A DNA stretch of 64,000 nucleotides from Trichuris trichiura (lineage: Eukaryota > Nematoda > Enoplea > Trichinellida > Trichuridae). The position numbers were made by a program, and so were the translations under genes. The stretch is taken from NCBI GenBank assembly GCA_037903355.1, contig JBAJFE010000011.1:815001-879000 (forward strand), given 5' to 3'. This document shows positions 24,827 to 38,000 of this stretch, piece by piece (the first letter of the stretch is position 1; each line of letters begins with the position of its first letter). Under the pieces are notes generated by a model. The model worked only from the letters and a program-made list of their open reading frames with translations. It did no database searches and was not told the origin of the DNA.

Positions 24827-26201
24827 TCAATTATAACTATGGAAATGATATTAGGTAACACTTGATTCAGTTGATAAATGGAACCTAAATGACGACAAGA
24901 AAAGAAAAGAAGCACTGTTCACTGTACAAAACAACAATATAAATTATAACTGTGGCTATGGGCATCGTTGTGCGCAACAGCAGTATCAACTATCACTCTG
25001 GAAGTGACATTGGCTACACCTGGATTCTGTTGATAGGTTAGTCCTAACATGATGACAAAGCAAAGACGCATTCTTTTTCTGGATACAATAACAATATGAT
25101 CAGTGACTATGGTAGTGCAATTAGGTACACGTGGCCTATGCTGATACATCAATTTTGAAATAATGACATAAAAGCAAAGCACAATTCAGTGGCCGTAATA
25201 ATCAAATGGATTATGACCATAAACTTTTCTTCTAAAATGTTTGCTTTTTTTCAACCTGTTTTCTTTTTAAATAAGATTTATTGCATAAACGTTAAGTACG
25301 AAGCTTTCCAGTCAAGTCAATGAATTTTGACAATGGATGTGACGTCAGCTGCAACTGTACTAATTTGATAAAGCAACCGTGAAATAACGATGAAATACCA
25401 AAGAAGCATTGTTCATTGGGCACAGTAACAGCATAAATTATGATCATAGCCATGGACCTCACTGGATACAACAGCAATACGAATTATGATTATAGAAGTG
25501 AAGTCCAGTATGCTTAGACTCAATTGGTAAAGGAATCGCAAAATGATAAGGAAATGTCATGGAAGCATTCTTCAGTGTTTACAGTAAGAACGTAAATTAT
25601 AACTATGGTTATGGATTTTACAGTGTGCATTGTGTACATTAGCAATATGAATTACAAATATGGAGGTGACGTCTTCTACGCTTAGACACAGTTGATAAAT
25701 TAATCAAAAATGGAAATAATAATCATGTAAATTATGGATTTTGGCTATGCACCACGCTGGGTACAGCAATAATATGAATTATAACTATGCGAGTGACATA
25801 CGATACACCTGCAGTCTGTTGATAAACCTGTACAAATGGTGCTCGTATTGAAAATAGAAAAACGCGTACATTACTTCAGAAAAGATGGCATGGAAAACGT
25901 CAAGAATACCGGAGATTAGGATTTTAACTGGTCACGGAATGTAAAAGCAGGGTTCCAAAACGAATGAGCAAAAGCAAACATGAAGATGATCAAAAAATGA
26001 AAAACAGAACACAAAAAATAAAAACAGGCACAACAGAAATGTGGTACCTTTGAAATGAAGAGAGCAGTCGATAGCAAAACTGACTTTGAAACCCCACGCC
26101 GTTCACTATACTCTGACAAGTTCTTCCCTTTCCCATTGGACGATCATGGTGGGACTTGTACCTCCTGAAAGTTTCATTAATTTTCAAATCTTCTGTAATG
26201 T

Positions 26202-26302
26202 CATTTGGTTGCTTCTTTTTGTACGGATTTTTATGTCCCGTTGAAATCCGTACAAAAAGAAGCAACCAAATGAAATTATACGGTCCCGTGCGAAGACACT
26301 AT
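26202..26302. mobile_element. Foldback element E, minimal 101-bp member
   Basis: An almost perfect hairpin at 26,202-26,272: catttggttgcttctttttg, a short TACGGATTTTTATGTCCCGTT centre, then the inverted copy. It is followed by a ~30-bp tail that exists on one side only and, read on the minus strand, contains ACGGGACC...TTTCAT as in elements A, B and G. A perfect 14-bp direct repeat atcttctgtaatgt (26,188-26,201 and 26,303-26,316) bounds the element. Sibling array units have one uninterrupted copy of the corresponding site. It contains only the outer arm motif, without the core. Confidence 0.75.
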
Positions 26303-29067
26303 ATCTTCTGTAATGTTCCATTCTGCAATCGGCAAACCATACCGTACCATGTTTAATGAATACCGCTCATATGTTGCGCATCAGTGGAAGGTATGATTTC
26401 CCTGCGTATGCGGTAATTATAGTATGAGTAAGCAGTGGAGCATACCGCTGCAGTGAGAGTATACTTGTACATCTACAGATATCATGACAAAGAGATAAAG
26501 TCATACCACTCGGGTGCCTCTTCTGATCAATTAATTAATATGTGAGGGGTGGATTTTGCCAGTCCTTGTAACTTGATTCTCACAGACACCGTTTCATAGC
26601 GTGTGGGAGTAGTACTGCTCACACTGTGCTCGTGCATGGAAGCTATTACCTCTCTACAGATAGATATCTTACCATGAAAGAAGCACTCCATATGATCCTT
26701 GTCAACGTAAAGTGTGGTTGCAATATGCTTGCGCGAAAATGAATAACTAGGCGTTCGCTGTGCCCTCAGTGCGTAGACCCTTCTGGTGCCCTATGAGCGC
26801 ATTTCATGGAAGGCTAGAAAGTTTTTCGCTGGCACCTCTTCTTGAACTGAAAACGCAACCTCTGCACACATTCCGTAATTTAAATTTGTGGAGCAAAAGC
26901 GATAAAATCAGTGCACCTTGTTCTGTCTTTCTTTGTCTGAAACAAGTCTTTTATGTCGCTTCCCACTAATTAACCGCCCATCCGTACGTTGGTATCACAG
27001 AAAGAAACCGACCTACAAGAAGAACTGCACAAGTTTAAATTCAAGCGGTAAGCAATGCTGTTGAATGCACGCTTGAAGCATTCTTTTGTTGTTTTAACCA
27101 TAAAATCCATAGCATGACAGTCAGTCAGTAGAATTATTTGTGACACGCGCGTGTGTTCAATCATGGCGTAAAATAAGGTCAGAGCTCTTAGGTTTCACCT
27201 ATAAATCTGAATAGTCTCCTGCATTCACGTACATTATAGTATAAGGCAGAGTCCTTGCAACTGTATGTTGCCAATGCATGAAAGCTTCACTCCTGCATAT
27301 AGGAGCCAATAAAGTGGCATCTTTTAAAATTGAATGTCCTGTCTTGAACATAGCGGTTTTCATTAGAGAAGGTACGTTATGGAACCTGCCAGAGTGATTC
27401 ACTCAGATCATTTGCAGTCTTTGAGTTCAGCATTATAAAAATATCCACCCTACGAGTCCTTTGCCATAAAGCCGTCTATAAACAGAAAAGTCAAAAAAGC
27501 ATTGTTCAATGGGTACAATAACAATATGTGCTTTCACTGCGGAAGTGACATCAGCGAAACTTGGTCTAACTGGAAAAAACAATTGCAAAAAGAAGAACAA
27601 AAAAGTATAAAGGCGACTGTTGTTGGGCGCAATATGAGCATGAGTTGAGATAGTGGCCATGGACATCGTTAGGCGCAACAATGACATGAGGTATGACTAT
27701 GGAAATGACATCAGCTACCCCTTCGCTTAGTTGATAATTCGATGCTACATGAGGACAAGAAAATCAAAGAAACGCTCTTCACTCTACATAATAGCAATAT
27801 AAATTATGACTATGGCTATGGGCACTGCCAGGCGCAACTGTGGTATGAATTATCAGTGATACTGACATCAGGTACACCTGGACTCTGTTAATAATCAGTT
27901 ATAAACTGGTGATAGAAAGCAAAGAAGCACTGTGTCTGTATGTACAAAAACCACATGATTTATGATCTATGACCATAGAAGTGACACCAGCTCCGCATGG
28001 ACTAAGTTGCTACATCAAGTTTAAGCGGATGACAGAGGAACCAAAACATCGTTCAGTGAGCACAATGAAAATGGAAATTGTGACTATTGCTACGGACCCC
28101 GCTGGGCACAATAATGATGTGAATTATGACTGTGGATGTGAGACGAGCTAAAGCTGAACTAACTTGATAAAGTAACCGCCAAATAATGACAAAAGACCTA
28201 AGAAGCTCTGTTCAACTGGTACAGTGACAGTATAAATTATGACTCTAGCTATGGACTGATTGGGCGCAATGAGGATATGAATTATGACTATGGAAGTGAA
28301 GTCAGGTAGATCTAGACTCAATTGATAAAGCAATGGCAAAATGATGACAAAGAAATAAAAGAATTCAGCGTCAACAGTAACAATAAAAATTTGGATTGTG
28401 ATTATGGACCTCACTGAGTACAATAACAATAAGAATTATGGATATACAGGTAACATCAGCTACGCTTAGACACAGTCTGCCGATTAATCAAAAAAGAACA
28501 TAATAATCATATAAATTATTGACTGTGGCTACGTACTTCATTGGGTACAGTAACAATACGAATTATGACTGTAGAAGTGACATAAGGTTCACCTAGACTC
28601 TGTTGTTTACATTGAAAAAATAAAGAAGCGTACATTGCTTCAGAAGAGAACAAGAAAAACATCATGAATATAGAAGATTGGCATTTTAACTGCTCACGGA
28701 ATACAAAATGACCCTTCCAAAGAAAGTGAACAAAAGCAAACGTGAAGAAGGTTGAAAACTGAAAGTTGCAAACTGAAAAACGGAACACAAAGAGCAAAGA
28801 CAGGCACAACAGGAATGTGGCACCTTCTAAAAACAAGAGAGTAGCCAATAGCCAAGCTGACCTTCATAGTACACGCCGGGCACTTAACCTACGCAAATTC
28901 TTCATTTTTTGCTTGGACGCTCATGACAGAAGTCGTACCTCCTTAAAGTTCCATTGTTCTCTACGTCTTCACTGCTGTTCTCTCATAGAATGGGCATACC
29001 ATACCGTACCATTTTTAATGAATACCGTTGCCATGTTGCCCATCAGTGGAAGGTATGTCTTCTGCAT

Positions 29068-29140
29068 GTGCATGTATGACTCTTCTTAGTATAATTTCTG
29101 CATGTGCAGTAATTATACTAAGAACAGTCATACTAGTTGC
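29068..29140. other. Near-perfect 22-bp-arm hairpin in a type B array unit
   Basis: Left arm 29,075-29,096 (tatgactcttcttagtataa plus tt) and right arm 29,111-29,132 are inverted copies with one mismatch. They are separated by a 14-nt segment that itself holds CTGCA/TGCAG. Type A units have only the right-arm side, so the hairpin arose by an inverted local duplication in type B. It could be transcribed into a small hairpin RNA, but no promoter evidence was found. Confidence 0.6.
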
Positions 29141-32100
29141 ATGCACACATGCAGCGAAAGTATACTTTTAGGTGTATAATTGTCATGACAGTGGGATAAA
29201 GTCATACCAGTCGGGTGCCTCTCCTAAGCATCCAACTAGTATTGACGGGCGGCAGTTGCCGCTGCTTCTAACTTGATTCTCACTGGCACAGTTTCACAGC
29301 ACGTGGGAATAGCACTGCTCACGTTGTGCTCACGCATGGAAGGTATGAGTTCTCCACTCATGGATGTGTCAGCATGGAAGAATCATTCCGTACAGTCCTT
29401 GTCGATGTACAGTGTGATTTCAACATCGTTGCATGAAAGTGAAAAATTAGGATTTCACTTAGTCTTCTGTGCATGGGCCTTTCCATTGCTGTATGTGTGC
29501 ATATCACGGAATGATTTCGAAAGACAGGGTGTCTTTTTGGAATCATAGACATTTACCGCGGTAACTTCTTTCCTTGAACTGAAAACGTGACTTCCGCACG
29601 TATAGATATCAGGGGATGAAAGGGAGACATAGCGCTCACTTACTCTCAGCAATTCGAAGGTATGATTGCTGCATGCGCTGACATCATGGCATAAGGAAAA
29701 TGTGAGTTAATTTACTTAAGGACGAAGCGCGGGAACAATGACTTCTGCACACATTCTTTAAGTTAAATTCGTTAAGCAAAAGTGAAAAAACCAGTGGAAT
29801 TTGTTCTGTCTTTCATTCTCTGACACAAATTTTCTATGCCATTTTGCACCAATAACTATGCATCCGCACGTTGGCAGCGCACTCAATTACAGAGAGAAAC
29901 CGACTTACAAGAAGGCTTGCACTAGTTGGAATTCAAGCGGTAAGCAATGCTGTTGAATGCATGCTTCAAGTATTCTTTCATTGTTTTGACACCGTAAGAT
30001 CGTCAGAATGACAGTCAGCCAACAGAATTATTTGTGTGACACCTGCATGTCCTTAATCATGGCGTAAAATACGGTCAGAGCTCTTAGGCTTTACCTCCAA
30101 ATCTGAGTAGTCTCCCGCATCCGCGTACATTGCAGTACAAGAGGGAGTCCTTGCAGTCAAATTTTGCCCACGCATGAAAGCTCATCACTCCGGTATATCG
30201 GGGCAAATAAACTGGCACCTTTCAAAGTTGAATGTCACGTTTTGGGTATAGCAATCTTCATTAGAGAAGGTACGGTATGGAATTTCCCAGAGTCAATCAT
30301 TCAAATCATCTGCACTGCTTGATTTCGCCATTATGCAGTTATCCAACAACTTAACCTATCTATCCAACCTTACCAGAAAATCAAAAACGGACTGTTCACT
30401 GGGTACAATAACAATATGAGCTTTCACTACGGAAGTGACATCAGCTAGACCTGGTCTAACTGGAAAAAGCAGTTTCAAAGTGAGGACAAAAAAAGTAAAG
30501 AAGCCATGTTTGCTGAACGCAATACGAGCATGAGTTGAGCCTTCAGTCGTCGACGTCATTGGGCCTAACTGCGATGTGAATGTTGGCTATGGAAGTGACA
30601 TCGGCTGTCCCGTGACTGAGTGGATAAATCGATCCTAAATGATAGTAACAGAATCATGGAGGCGCTGTTCATTTTAATCACTTTGTAAATTATGGATGTA
30701 GACATCGTTGGGCACCATAGCAGTAGGAATTGTCAGTACTGAAATGACCTCGGACATACCTGTACTTTGTTGATAAATCAGGCCTAAAGTTATGACAGAA
30801 AACAATGAACCATTGTTTCTCTGAATACAATAACAATATAATCTTTGGATATGAGAGTGACATCAGCTACCCGTAAACTAAGTTGATACATCAAGTTCAA
30901 AAGGATCATGAAGAAACCAAAGAGCAATTCAGTGGGCACAATATGAGTAGAAGTTATGACCATCAGTATAGACCACGCTAGGCATAATAACGCCATGAAT
31001 TATCACTATGGATGTTTGATCAGCCACAACTGGACTAGGGTGATGAACCACCCGGGAAATAACGACAAAATGCTAAAGATGCACTGTTCGGTGAGGCAAA
31101 GTAGCAGTACAAATTATGCCAGTTGCTATGAACCTCTTTGGGCACAGTAAGAATACGAATTATGACTATGGAAGTGAAATTAGGTAGACCTAGACTCAAT
31201 TGACAAAGCAATTGCAGGGTGATGACAAATAAATAAAAGAAGCATTGTTCAGTGTCAACAGGAAAAATATAAATTATGCCCATGGTTATGGATCTCACTG
31301 TGTATAATAACAATATGAATTATGGATATGGAAGTGGCCTTCATGACACAGTTTATAAATTAATTAAAAATGGACAAAGAATAACATAAACTATTGACTA
31401 TGGCTATGTATCTCACTTGGGTACAGTAATCATATGAATCATGACTGTGGAAATGATGCAAGGTACATCTAGGCTCTGTTGTTCATATTGAGAAAAGAAA
31501 AAAGCATACATTACTTCAGAAGAGAGACCAAGAAAAACATCACGAATGCAGAAAATTCAGACTTTAACTGCCTTTAGAATATAAAACGACGGTTCCAAAA
31601 GGAATGAACAAATGCAAACATCAAGAAAACTGAAAATCACGAACTGTAAAACAGAACACAAAGAACAAAGACAAGAACAGAAAGAATATGGCACCTTTAG
31701 AAGGAAGAGAGTAATGTTTACGGAAGCTGACTTTGAAACCATGCACCAGGCACTGAACGTTGGCAGATTCTTCCTTTTCCGCTTGGACGCTGACTGTGGG
31801 ATTTGTAGCTCTGAAAAGCTCTATGGTATTCTCACATGTGTGAAGTTGTACTATACATTGGGCATACCATACCGTACCATGTCTAATGAATACTGCTGGC
31901 ATGTTGCCGATCAGTGGCAGGTATGTGACTCTTGCATGTGTGGTAATTATAGTATGAGTAAGCAGTGGAGCGTACCCCTGCAGCGAGAGTATACTTGTAC
32001 ATGTATAAATATTGTGACAAAGAGATAAAGTCGTACCACTCAGAGGTGCCTCTTTTGATCAATTAATTAGTATGTGAGGGGTAGATGTTGCCAGTGCTTG

Positions 32101-34022
32101 TAACTTGATTCTCACAAACACAGCTTCATAGCGTGTGGGAGTAGTGCTGCTCACGTTGTGCTCGTGCATGGAAGCTATTATCCCTCTGCAGATGCATCTT
32201 ACCATGAAAGAAGCATCCTATACGATCCCTGTCGACGTAACGTGTGGTTGCAGTAATGTTGCACGAAAATGAATAATTGGGTGTTCGCTATGCCTTCCGT
32301 GCGTGGACCTTTCCAGTGCCCTATGTGCGCGTTTCAAGGAAGGCTAGAACGTTTTCGCGCTGGCACCTTTTCTTGAACTGAAAATGCAACCTCTGACCGC
32401 ATACCGTAATTTAAATTCGTGAAGCAAAAGCGACAAAATCAGTGCACCTTGTTCTCTCTTTCTTTGTCTGACACAAATCTTTTATGTCGCTTCCCACTAA
32501 TAACCGCCTATCCGTACGTTGGTACCACACTGGATCACAGAAAGAAACCGATCTACAAGAAGAATTGCACAAGTTTAAATTCAAAAGGTAAGCAATGCTG
32601 TTGAATGCATGCTTGAAGCATTCTTTCGTTGCTTTAACCATAAAATCCATAGTATGACGGTCAGTCACTAGAATTATTTGTGCGACACCCGCATGTGTTC
32701 AATCATGGCGTAAGATAAGGTCAGAGCTCTTAAGTTTCGCCTCAAAATGCGAATAGTGTTCCGCATTCGCGTGCATTATAGTGTAAGGGGGAGTCCTTGC
32801 AATCAGATGCTGCCAATGCATGAAAGCTTCACCCGTGCATATAGGAGCCACTAAAAGTGAATGCTCCGTTTTGGCCACAGCGGTTTTCGTTAGAGAAGGT
32901 ACGGTATGGAACCTGCCAGAGTGATTCATTCAAATCATCCTGCAGTCTTTGAGTTCAACTTTATGAAAAGAACCAACCTACGAGTCCTTTGTTATGAAGC
33001 CGTCCATGGGAAGAAAAGTCAGAAAAGCATTGTTCAGTGAGTACAATAACAATATGTGCTTTCACTGCGGCAGTGACATCAGCGGAACCTGGTCTAACTG
33101 GAAAAAGCAGTTGCAAAGTGAGGACAAAAAGTAAAAAGGCGGTCTTTGTTGGCCGCAATATGAGCATGAGTTGAGATAGTGGCCATGGACTTCATTGGGC
33201 GCTACAACGACATGAGCTATGACTATGCAAATCACGTCAGCTATCCCTTCGCTTAGCTGATAAACCGATGCTACATGGTGACAACAAGATTAGGGGGCAC
33301 TGTACATTGTACACAATAACAATACAAAATGCAGCTATGGACATTGTTAGGCGCAGTTGTGGTATGAATTATCACTAAGAAACTGACATCAGGTGCACCT
33401 GGACTCTGTTAATAAATCAGTTATAAACTGATGGTAAAAGACAAAAAAGTACCGTTTCTCAATGTACAAAAACCACATGATCTATAATCAATGACTATAG
33501 AACTGGCATCAGCTCCGCATGGAGTAAGTTGACACATCAAGTTTGAACGGATGACAAAACACCATCCAGTGAGCACAATGAAAATGGAAATTGTGAGCAC
33601 CGCTATGGACCCCGCTGGGCACAATAATGATGTGAATTATGACTATGGATGTGACATCAGCTAAAGCTGAACTAAGTTGGTAAAGGAACCGCGAAATAAT
33701 GAGAAAATACCTAAGAAGCTCTATTCAGTTGGCACAGTAACAGTATAAATTATAGCTGTAGCCATGGGCTGATTGGTCACAGTAAGGATACGATTTATGA
33801 CTATGGAAGTGAAGGAAGGTAGACCTAGACTCAATTGATAAAGGAATCGCAAAATGATGACAGAAAACTAACGAAGCTTTGTTCAGTTTCAACAGTAAGA
33901 ATAAAAATTTCGACTATGATTATGGACCTCACTGGGTACAATAACGATAAGAATTATGGATATAAAGGTGACATCAGCTACGCTCAGACGCAGGTGATAG
34001 ATTAATCAAAAAAGGACATAAT

Positions 34023-34320
34023 TGATTCTTCTTTTTTCTTTTCTTCTCTCCTTTTAACGGGTGCGTTATTCAAAATAAAAATTTTTTTTTACGGCTTTTT
34101 GCTACCCGTTCGTTAAAAACGTTTATTCCAAACGTATTATCCGCAGAGCTTTCGGGCCGCACCGGGGCCCGTCATCAGCGCTAAGTGCGCCGCCGTCGGG
34201 TTGGTCATTATGTTAGCAAGCCGCTCCGTCCGACCGTCCGAAAGCTCCGCGGATAATACGTTTGGAATAAACGTTTTTAACGAACGGGTAGCAAAAAGCC
34301 ATAAAAAAAATTTTTATTTT
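34023..34320. mobile_element. Foldback element F with hammerhead-like core
   Basis: Inverted arms start at 34,073 (left) and end at 34,320 (right). A one-sided tail of ~50 bp (34,023-34,072, T-rich and then ACGGGTGCG) lies on the left only. A perfect 13-bp duplication aaaaggacataat lies at 34,010-34,022 and 34,321-34,333, and sibling array units carry the empty site once (for example near 28.5 kb). Read on the minus strand the left arm holds the canonical CTGATGA (34,172-34,178), a GGGCC/GGCCC stem and GAAA (34,150-34,153), followed by GCTCTGC. Outer arm motif: TACGG...CCCGTT. No coding capacity. Confidence 0.8.
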
Positions 34321-34899
34321 AAAAGGACATAATAATCATATAAATTATTGACTGTGGCTACGTACTTCACTGGGTAGAGTAACAATACGAATGATGCTTA
34401 TGGAAGTGACGTAAGGTTCACCTAGAGTCAGTTGTTCACATTGAAGAAAGAAAAAAGCACACATTACTTCAGAAGAGAACAAGAAAAACGTCACAAATGC
34501 AGAAGAGTGGAATTTTAACTACTCGTGGAATATGAAACAACGGTCCTAAAAGAAATGAACAAAAGGAAACGTGAAAATTGTCGGAAGCCGAAATTTGCAA
34601 ACTGAAAAACAGAACGCAAAGAACAAGGACAGGCAGAACAGGAATGTGGCACCTTTGAAAAAATAAGAGAGCAGTCAAAAGCCAAGCTGACTTTCATAGC
34701 GCACATCCTGCACTTAACCAAGGCAAATTTTTCGTTTTTCGCTTGGATGCTCATGACGGGAGTCGTACCTCCTGAAAGTTCCATTGTTCTCTACCTCTTC
34801 CCTGCTGTTTTCTCATAGAATGGGCATACCATACCGTACTATCTTTAATGAGTACCGCTGCCATGTTGCCCATAAGTGGAAGGTATGTCTTCTGCATGT

Positions 34900-34968
34900 G
34901 CATGTATGACTCTTCTTAGCATAATTTCTGCATGTGCAGTAATTATACTAAGAAGAGTCATACTAGGT
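34900..34968. other. Second copy of the type B hairpin
   Basis: Arms at 34,905-34,926 and 34,941-34,962 correspond to the hairpin at 29,075-29,132. The mismatch of the first copy (right arm) is absent here, and a different single mismatch lies in the left arm. The structure thus survives in both type B units with independent single changes. Confidence 0.6.
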
Positions 34969-37339
34969 GCATGCACGCATGCAGCGAAAGTATACTTGTG
35001 GGTGTATAAATGTCATGACAGTGGGATAAAAAGTCATACCAGTCGGGTGCTTCTCCTAGGCATCCAACTAGTATTGACAGGCGGCAGTTGCCGCTGCTTC
35101 TAACTTGATTCTCACTGGCGCAGTTTCACAGCACGTTGGAATAGCACTGCTCACGTTGTGCTCGCGCATGGAGGGTATGACTTCTCCACTCATGAAAGGA
35201 TCATTCCTTACAGTCCTTGTCGATGTACAATGTGATTGCAATATCGTTGCATGAAAATGAATAATTAGGATTTCACTAAGTCTTCTGTGCATGGGCCTTG
35301 CCAGTGCCGTATGTATGCATATCACAGGATAATTTCGAAAGACGGAGTGTCTTTTTGGAATGATAGAGATCTACCGCGCTAGCTTCCTTCCTTGATTTGA
35401 AAACGCGACTTCTGCACGTATGGATATCAGGGGATGAAAAGGAGACAGCGCTCACTTACTCTCTGTACGTCGAAGGTATTATTGCTGCATGCACTGATAT
35501 CATTGCATAAGGAAAGTGTAAGTTAATTTACCTAAGGACCAAGCGCGGGAGCAATTACTTCTGCACACATTCCGTAAGTTAAATTCGTAAAGCAAAAGCG
35601 AAAAAAACAATGGAATTTGTTCTGTCTTTCATTCTCTGACACAAATTTTTTATGCCGTTTTACACCAACAACTACGCATCCGCACGTTGGCAGCGAACTC
35701 GATTGCAGAGAGAAACCGACTTACAAGAAGACTTCCACAAGTTGGAATTCAAACGGTAAGCAATGCTGTTGAATGCATGCTTCAAGTATTCTTTCATTGT
35801 TTTGACACCGTAAGATAGTCAGCATGACAGTCAGCCAATAGAATTATTTGTGTGACACCTCCATGTGTTTAACCATGGCGGAAAATTAGGTCAGAACTCT
35901 TAAGTTTCACTTGCAAATCCGAATAGTCTCTAGTATTCGCGCGCATTATAGTGTAAGGGGGAGTCCTTGCAGTCGGATGTTGCCGATGCATGAAAGCTTA
36001 TTACTCATGTATACAGGAGCAAATAAACTGGCATCTTTTAAAGTTGAATGTCACGTTTTGGGTATAGTAGTCTTCATTAGAGAAGGTACGGTATGGAACT
36101 TCCCAGAGTCATTCATTCAGTTCATCTGCACCGTTTGATTTCGCCATCATGCAAATATCCAACAACTTAAACTACCAATCCTTTGTCATGAAGCCGTCTG
36201 TAAACAGGAAATCAAAAACGGACTGTTCACTGGGTACAATAAGAATATGAGCTTTCACTATGGAAGTGACATCAACTAGACCTGGTCTAACTGGAAAAAA
36301 GTACCTGCAAAATGAGGACGAAAAGGTGAAGAAGCCGTGTTTGTTGAACGCAATACGAGCATGAATTGAGCCTTCAGTCGTGAATGTCATTGGGCACATT
36401 CGCGATGTGAATTGTGGCTAAGGAAATGACATCGTCTATCCCGTGACTGAGTGGATAAATGGATCCTAAATGATGACAAGAGAATCATGGAAGCGCTGTT
36501 CATTACAATAACTTTATAAGTTGTGGATATAGACATCGTTGGGCACAATAGCAGTAGGAATTGTCACTATAGAAGTGACCTCACGTATACCTGTACTTTG
36601 TTGATAGATAAGTCCTAAAGTTGTGAGAAAAAACAAAGAGGCATTGTCTGTCTGGATGCAATAACAATATAATCTTTGGATATGGGAGTGGCGTCAGCTA
36701 CCCGAAGACTAAGGTGATGCATCTAGTTTAAGAGGATCACGAATGAACTAAAGAGCAATTCAGTGGGCGCAATATGAGTAGATGTTATGACTATCAGTAT
36801 GGAGAACGCTAGGCATAATAACGCTATGAATTATGACTGTGGATGTTTGATCAGCTACAACTGGACTAGAGTGATGAACCACCCGGGAAATAACGACAAA
36901 ATGCTAAAGATACACTGTTCAGTGGGGCACAGGAGCAGTATAAATTATGCCAGTTGCCATGTACCTCTTTGGGCACAATAAGAATACGAATTGTAACTAT
37001 GCAAGTGAAATTAGTTAGACCTAGACTCAATTGATAAAGCAATTGCAGAGTGATGACAAATAAAAGAAGCATTCAGTGCCAACAGTAAGAATATAAATTA
37101 TGCCTACGTTTGTGGATTTCACTGTGTATAATAACAATATGAATTATGGATATGGAAGTGGCATCCGTGACACCGTTTATGAACTAATTAAAAATGGACA
37201 CAATAATTTAAGCTATTGACTACGGCTATGTATCTCACTGGGTACAGTAACCATACCAATTATGACTGTGGAAGTGACATAAAATGCACCTGGAATCTGT
37301 TGTTCATATTGAGAAATGAAAAAAAGCATACATAACTTC

Positions 37340-37371
37340 AGAAGAGAGAGAGAGAGAGAGAGAGAGAGCAA
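37340..37371. repeat. GA microsatellite
   Basis: About 14 GA units, expanded from the GAAGAGAGA present at the same place in the sibling array units. A second short GA run lies at about 38,990-39,006 next to the 265-bp satellite. Confidence 0.85.
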
Positions 37372-38000
37372 GAAAAACATCCTGAATGCTGAAGATTCAG
37401 ATTTTAACCGACCGTGGGATATAAAATGACAGTTGCAAAAGAAATGAACAAGAGCAAACATGAAGAGAACTGAAAAGTGTAAAACAGAACACAAAGAACA
37501 AAGACAGGCACCGAAGGAATGTGACACCTTTAGAAGGGAGAGAGTAGTCTTTACGGAAACTGACTTTGAAACCACGCACCCGGCACTGAACTTTAGCAAA
37601 TTCTTTTTTTTCCGCTTGGACGCTGACTACGGGATTTGTAGCTCTGGAAAGCTCTATGGTCTTCTCTCTTATGTCTGAAGTTCTACTATACAATGGGCGT
37701 ACCATACCGTACCATGTCTAATGAATACTGCTGGCATGCTGCCAATCAGTGGAAGGTGTGACCCTTGCATGTGTGGTAATTACATTGAGGATTGACATTA
37801 GTTGCATGTACGCGTGCGGCAGAAGTATACTTGTGAATGTGTAGATGTCATGACAATGAGATATACGATCATATCACTTGGGTGCCTGCTCTAAGCATTT
37901 AACTACTGTGCGAGGGGGGATGTTGCCAGTGCTTGTATCTTGACTCTCACAGGCACACCATCATAGCGTGAGAGAATAGTACCGCTCATATAGTGCCGTG

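Larger units (their letters stand above)
20628..38000. repeat. Higher-order tandem array, ~2.7 kb units / 5.52 kb dimer
   Basis: The landmark TACCGTACCA (or one-base variant) starts at 23,131, 26,340, 29,002, 31,870, 34,832 and 37,705. A second landmark, TTGCCAGTGCTTG or TTGCCGCTGCTTC, occurs at about 20.67, 23.35, 26.56, 29.25, 32.09, 35.09 and 37.92 kb. After subtracting foldback insertions D, E and F with their duplications, landmark spacings are 2,756, 2,662, 2,868, 2,651 and 2,873 bp. Next-but-one spacings are therefore 5,530, 5,519 and 5,524 bp from the second landmark on. Units alternate: type B (29.2, 35.1 kb) shares features missing from type A (26.5, 32.1, 37.9 kb). Each unit holds a block of shorter sub-repeats and a ~1.4 kb block with recurring strings such as GACAGTCAGCCAAT and TTCAAGCGGTAAGCAATGCT. 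Open frames in one unit are broken by indels in others on both strands, so no protein is called. Confidence 0.85.

Noticed and set aside
22838..37678. Related short frames such as those with KLKITN-KTEHKEQRQ in several array units
   Set aside because: The frame is broken by indels in other units, and the opposite strand is equally open, so there is no sign of selection for a protein.
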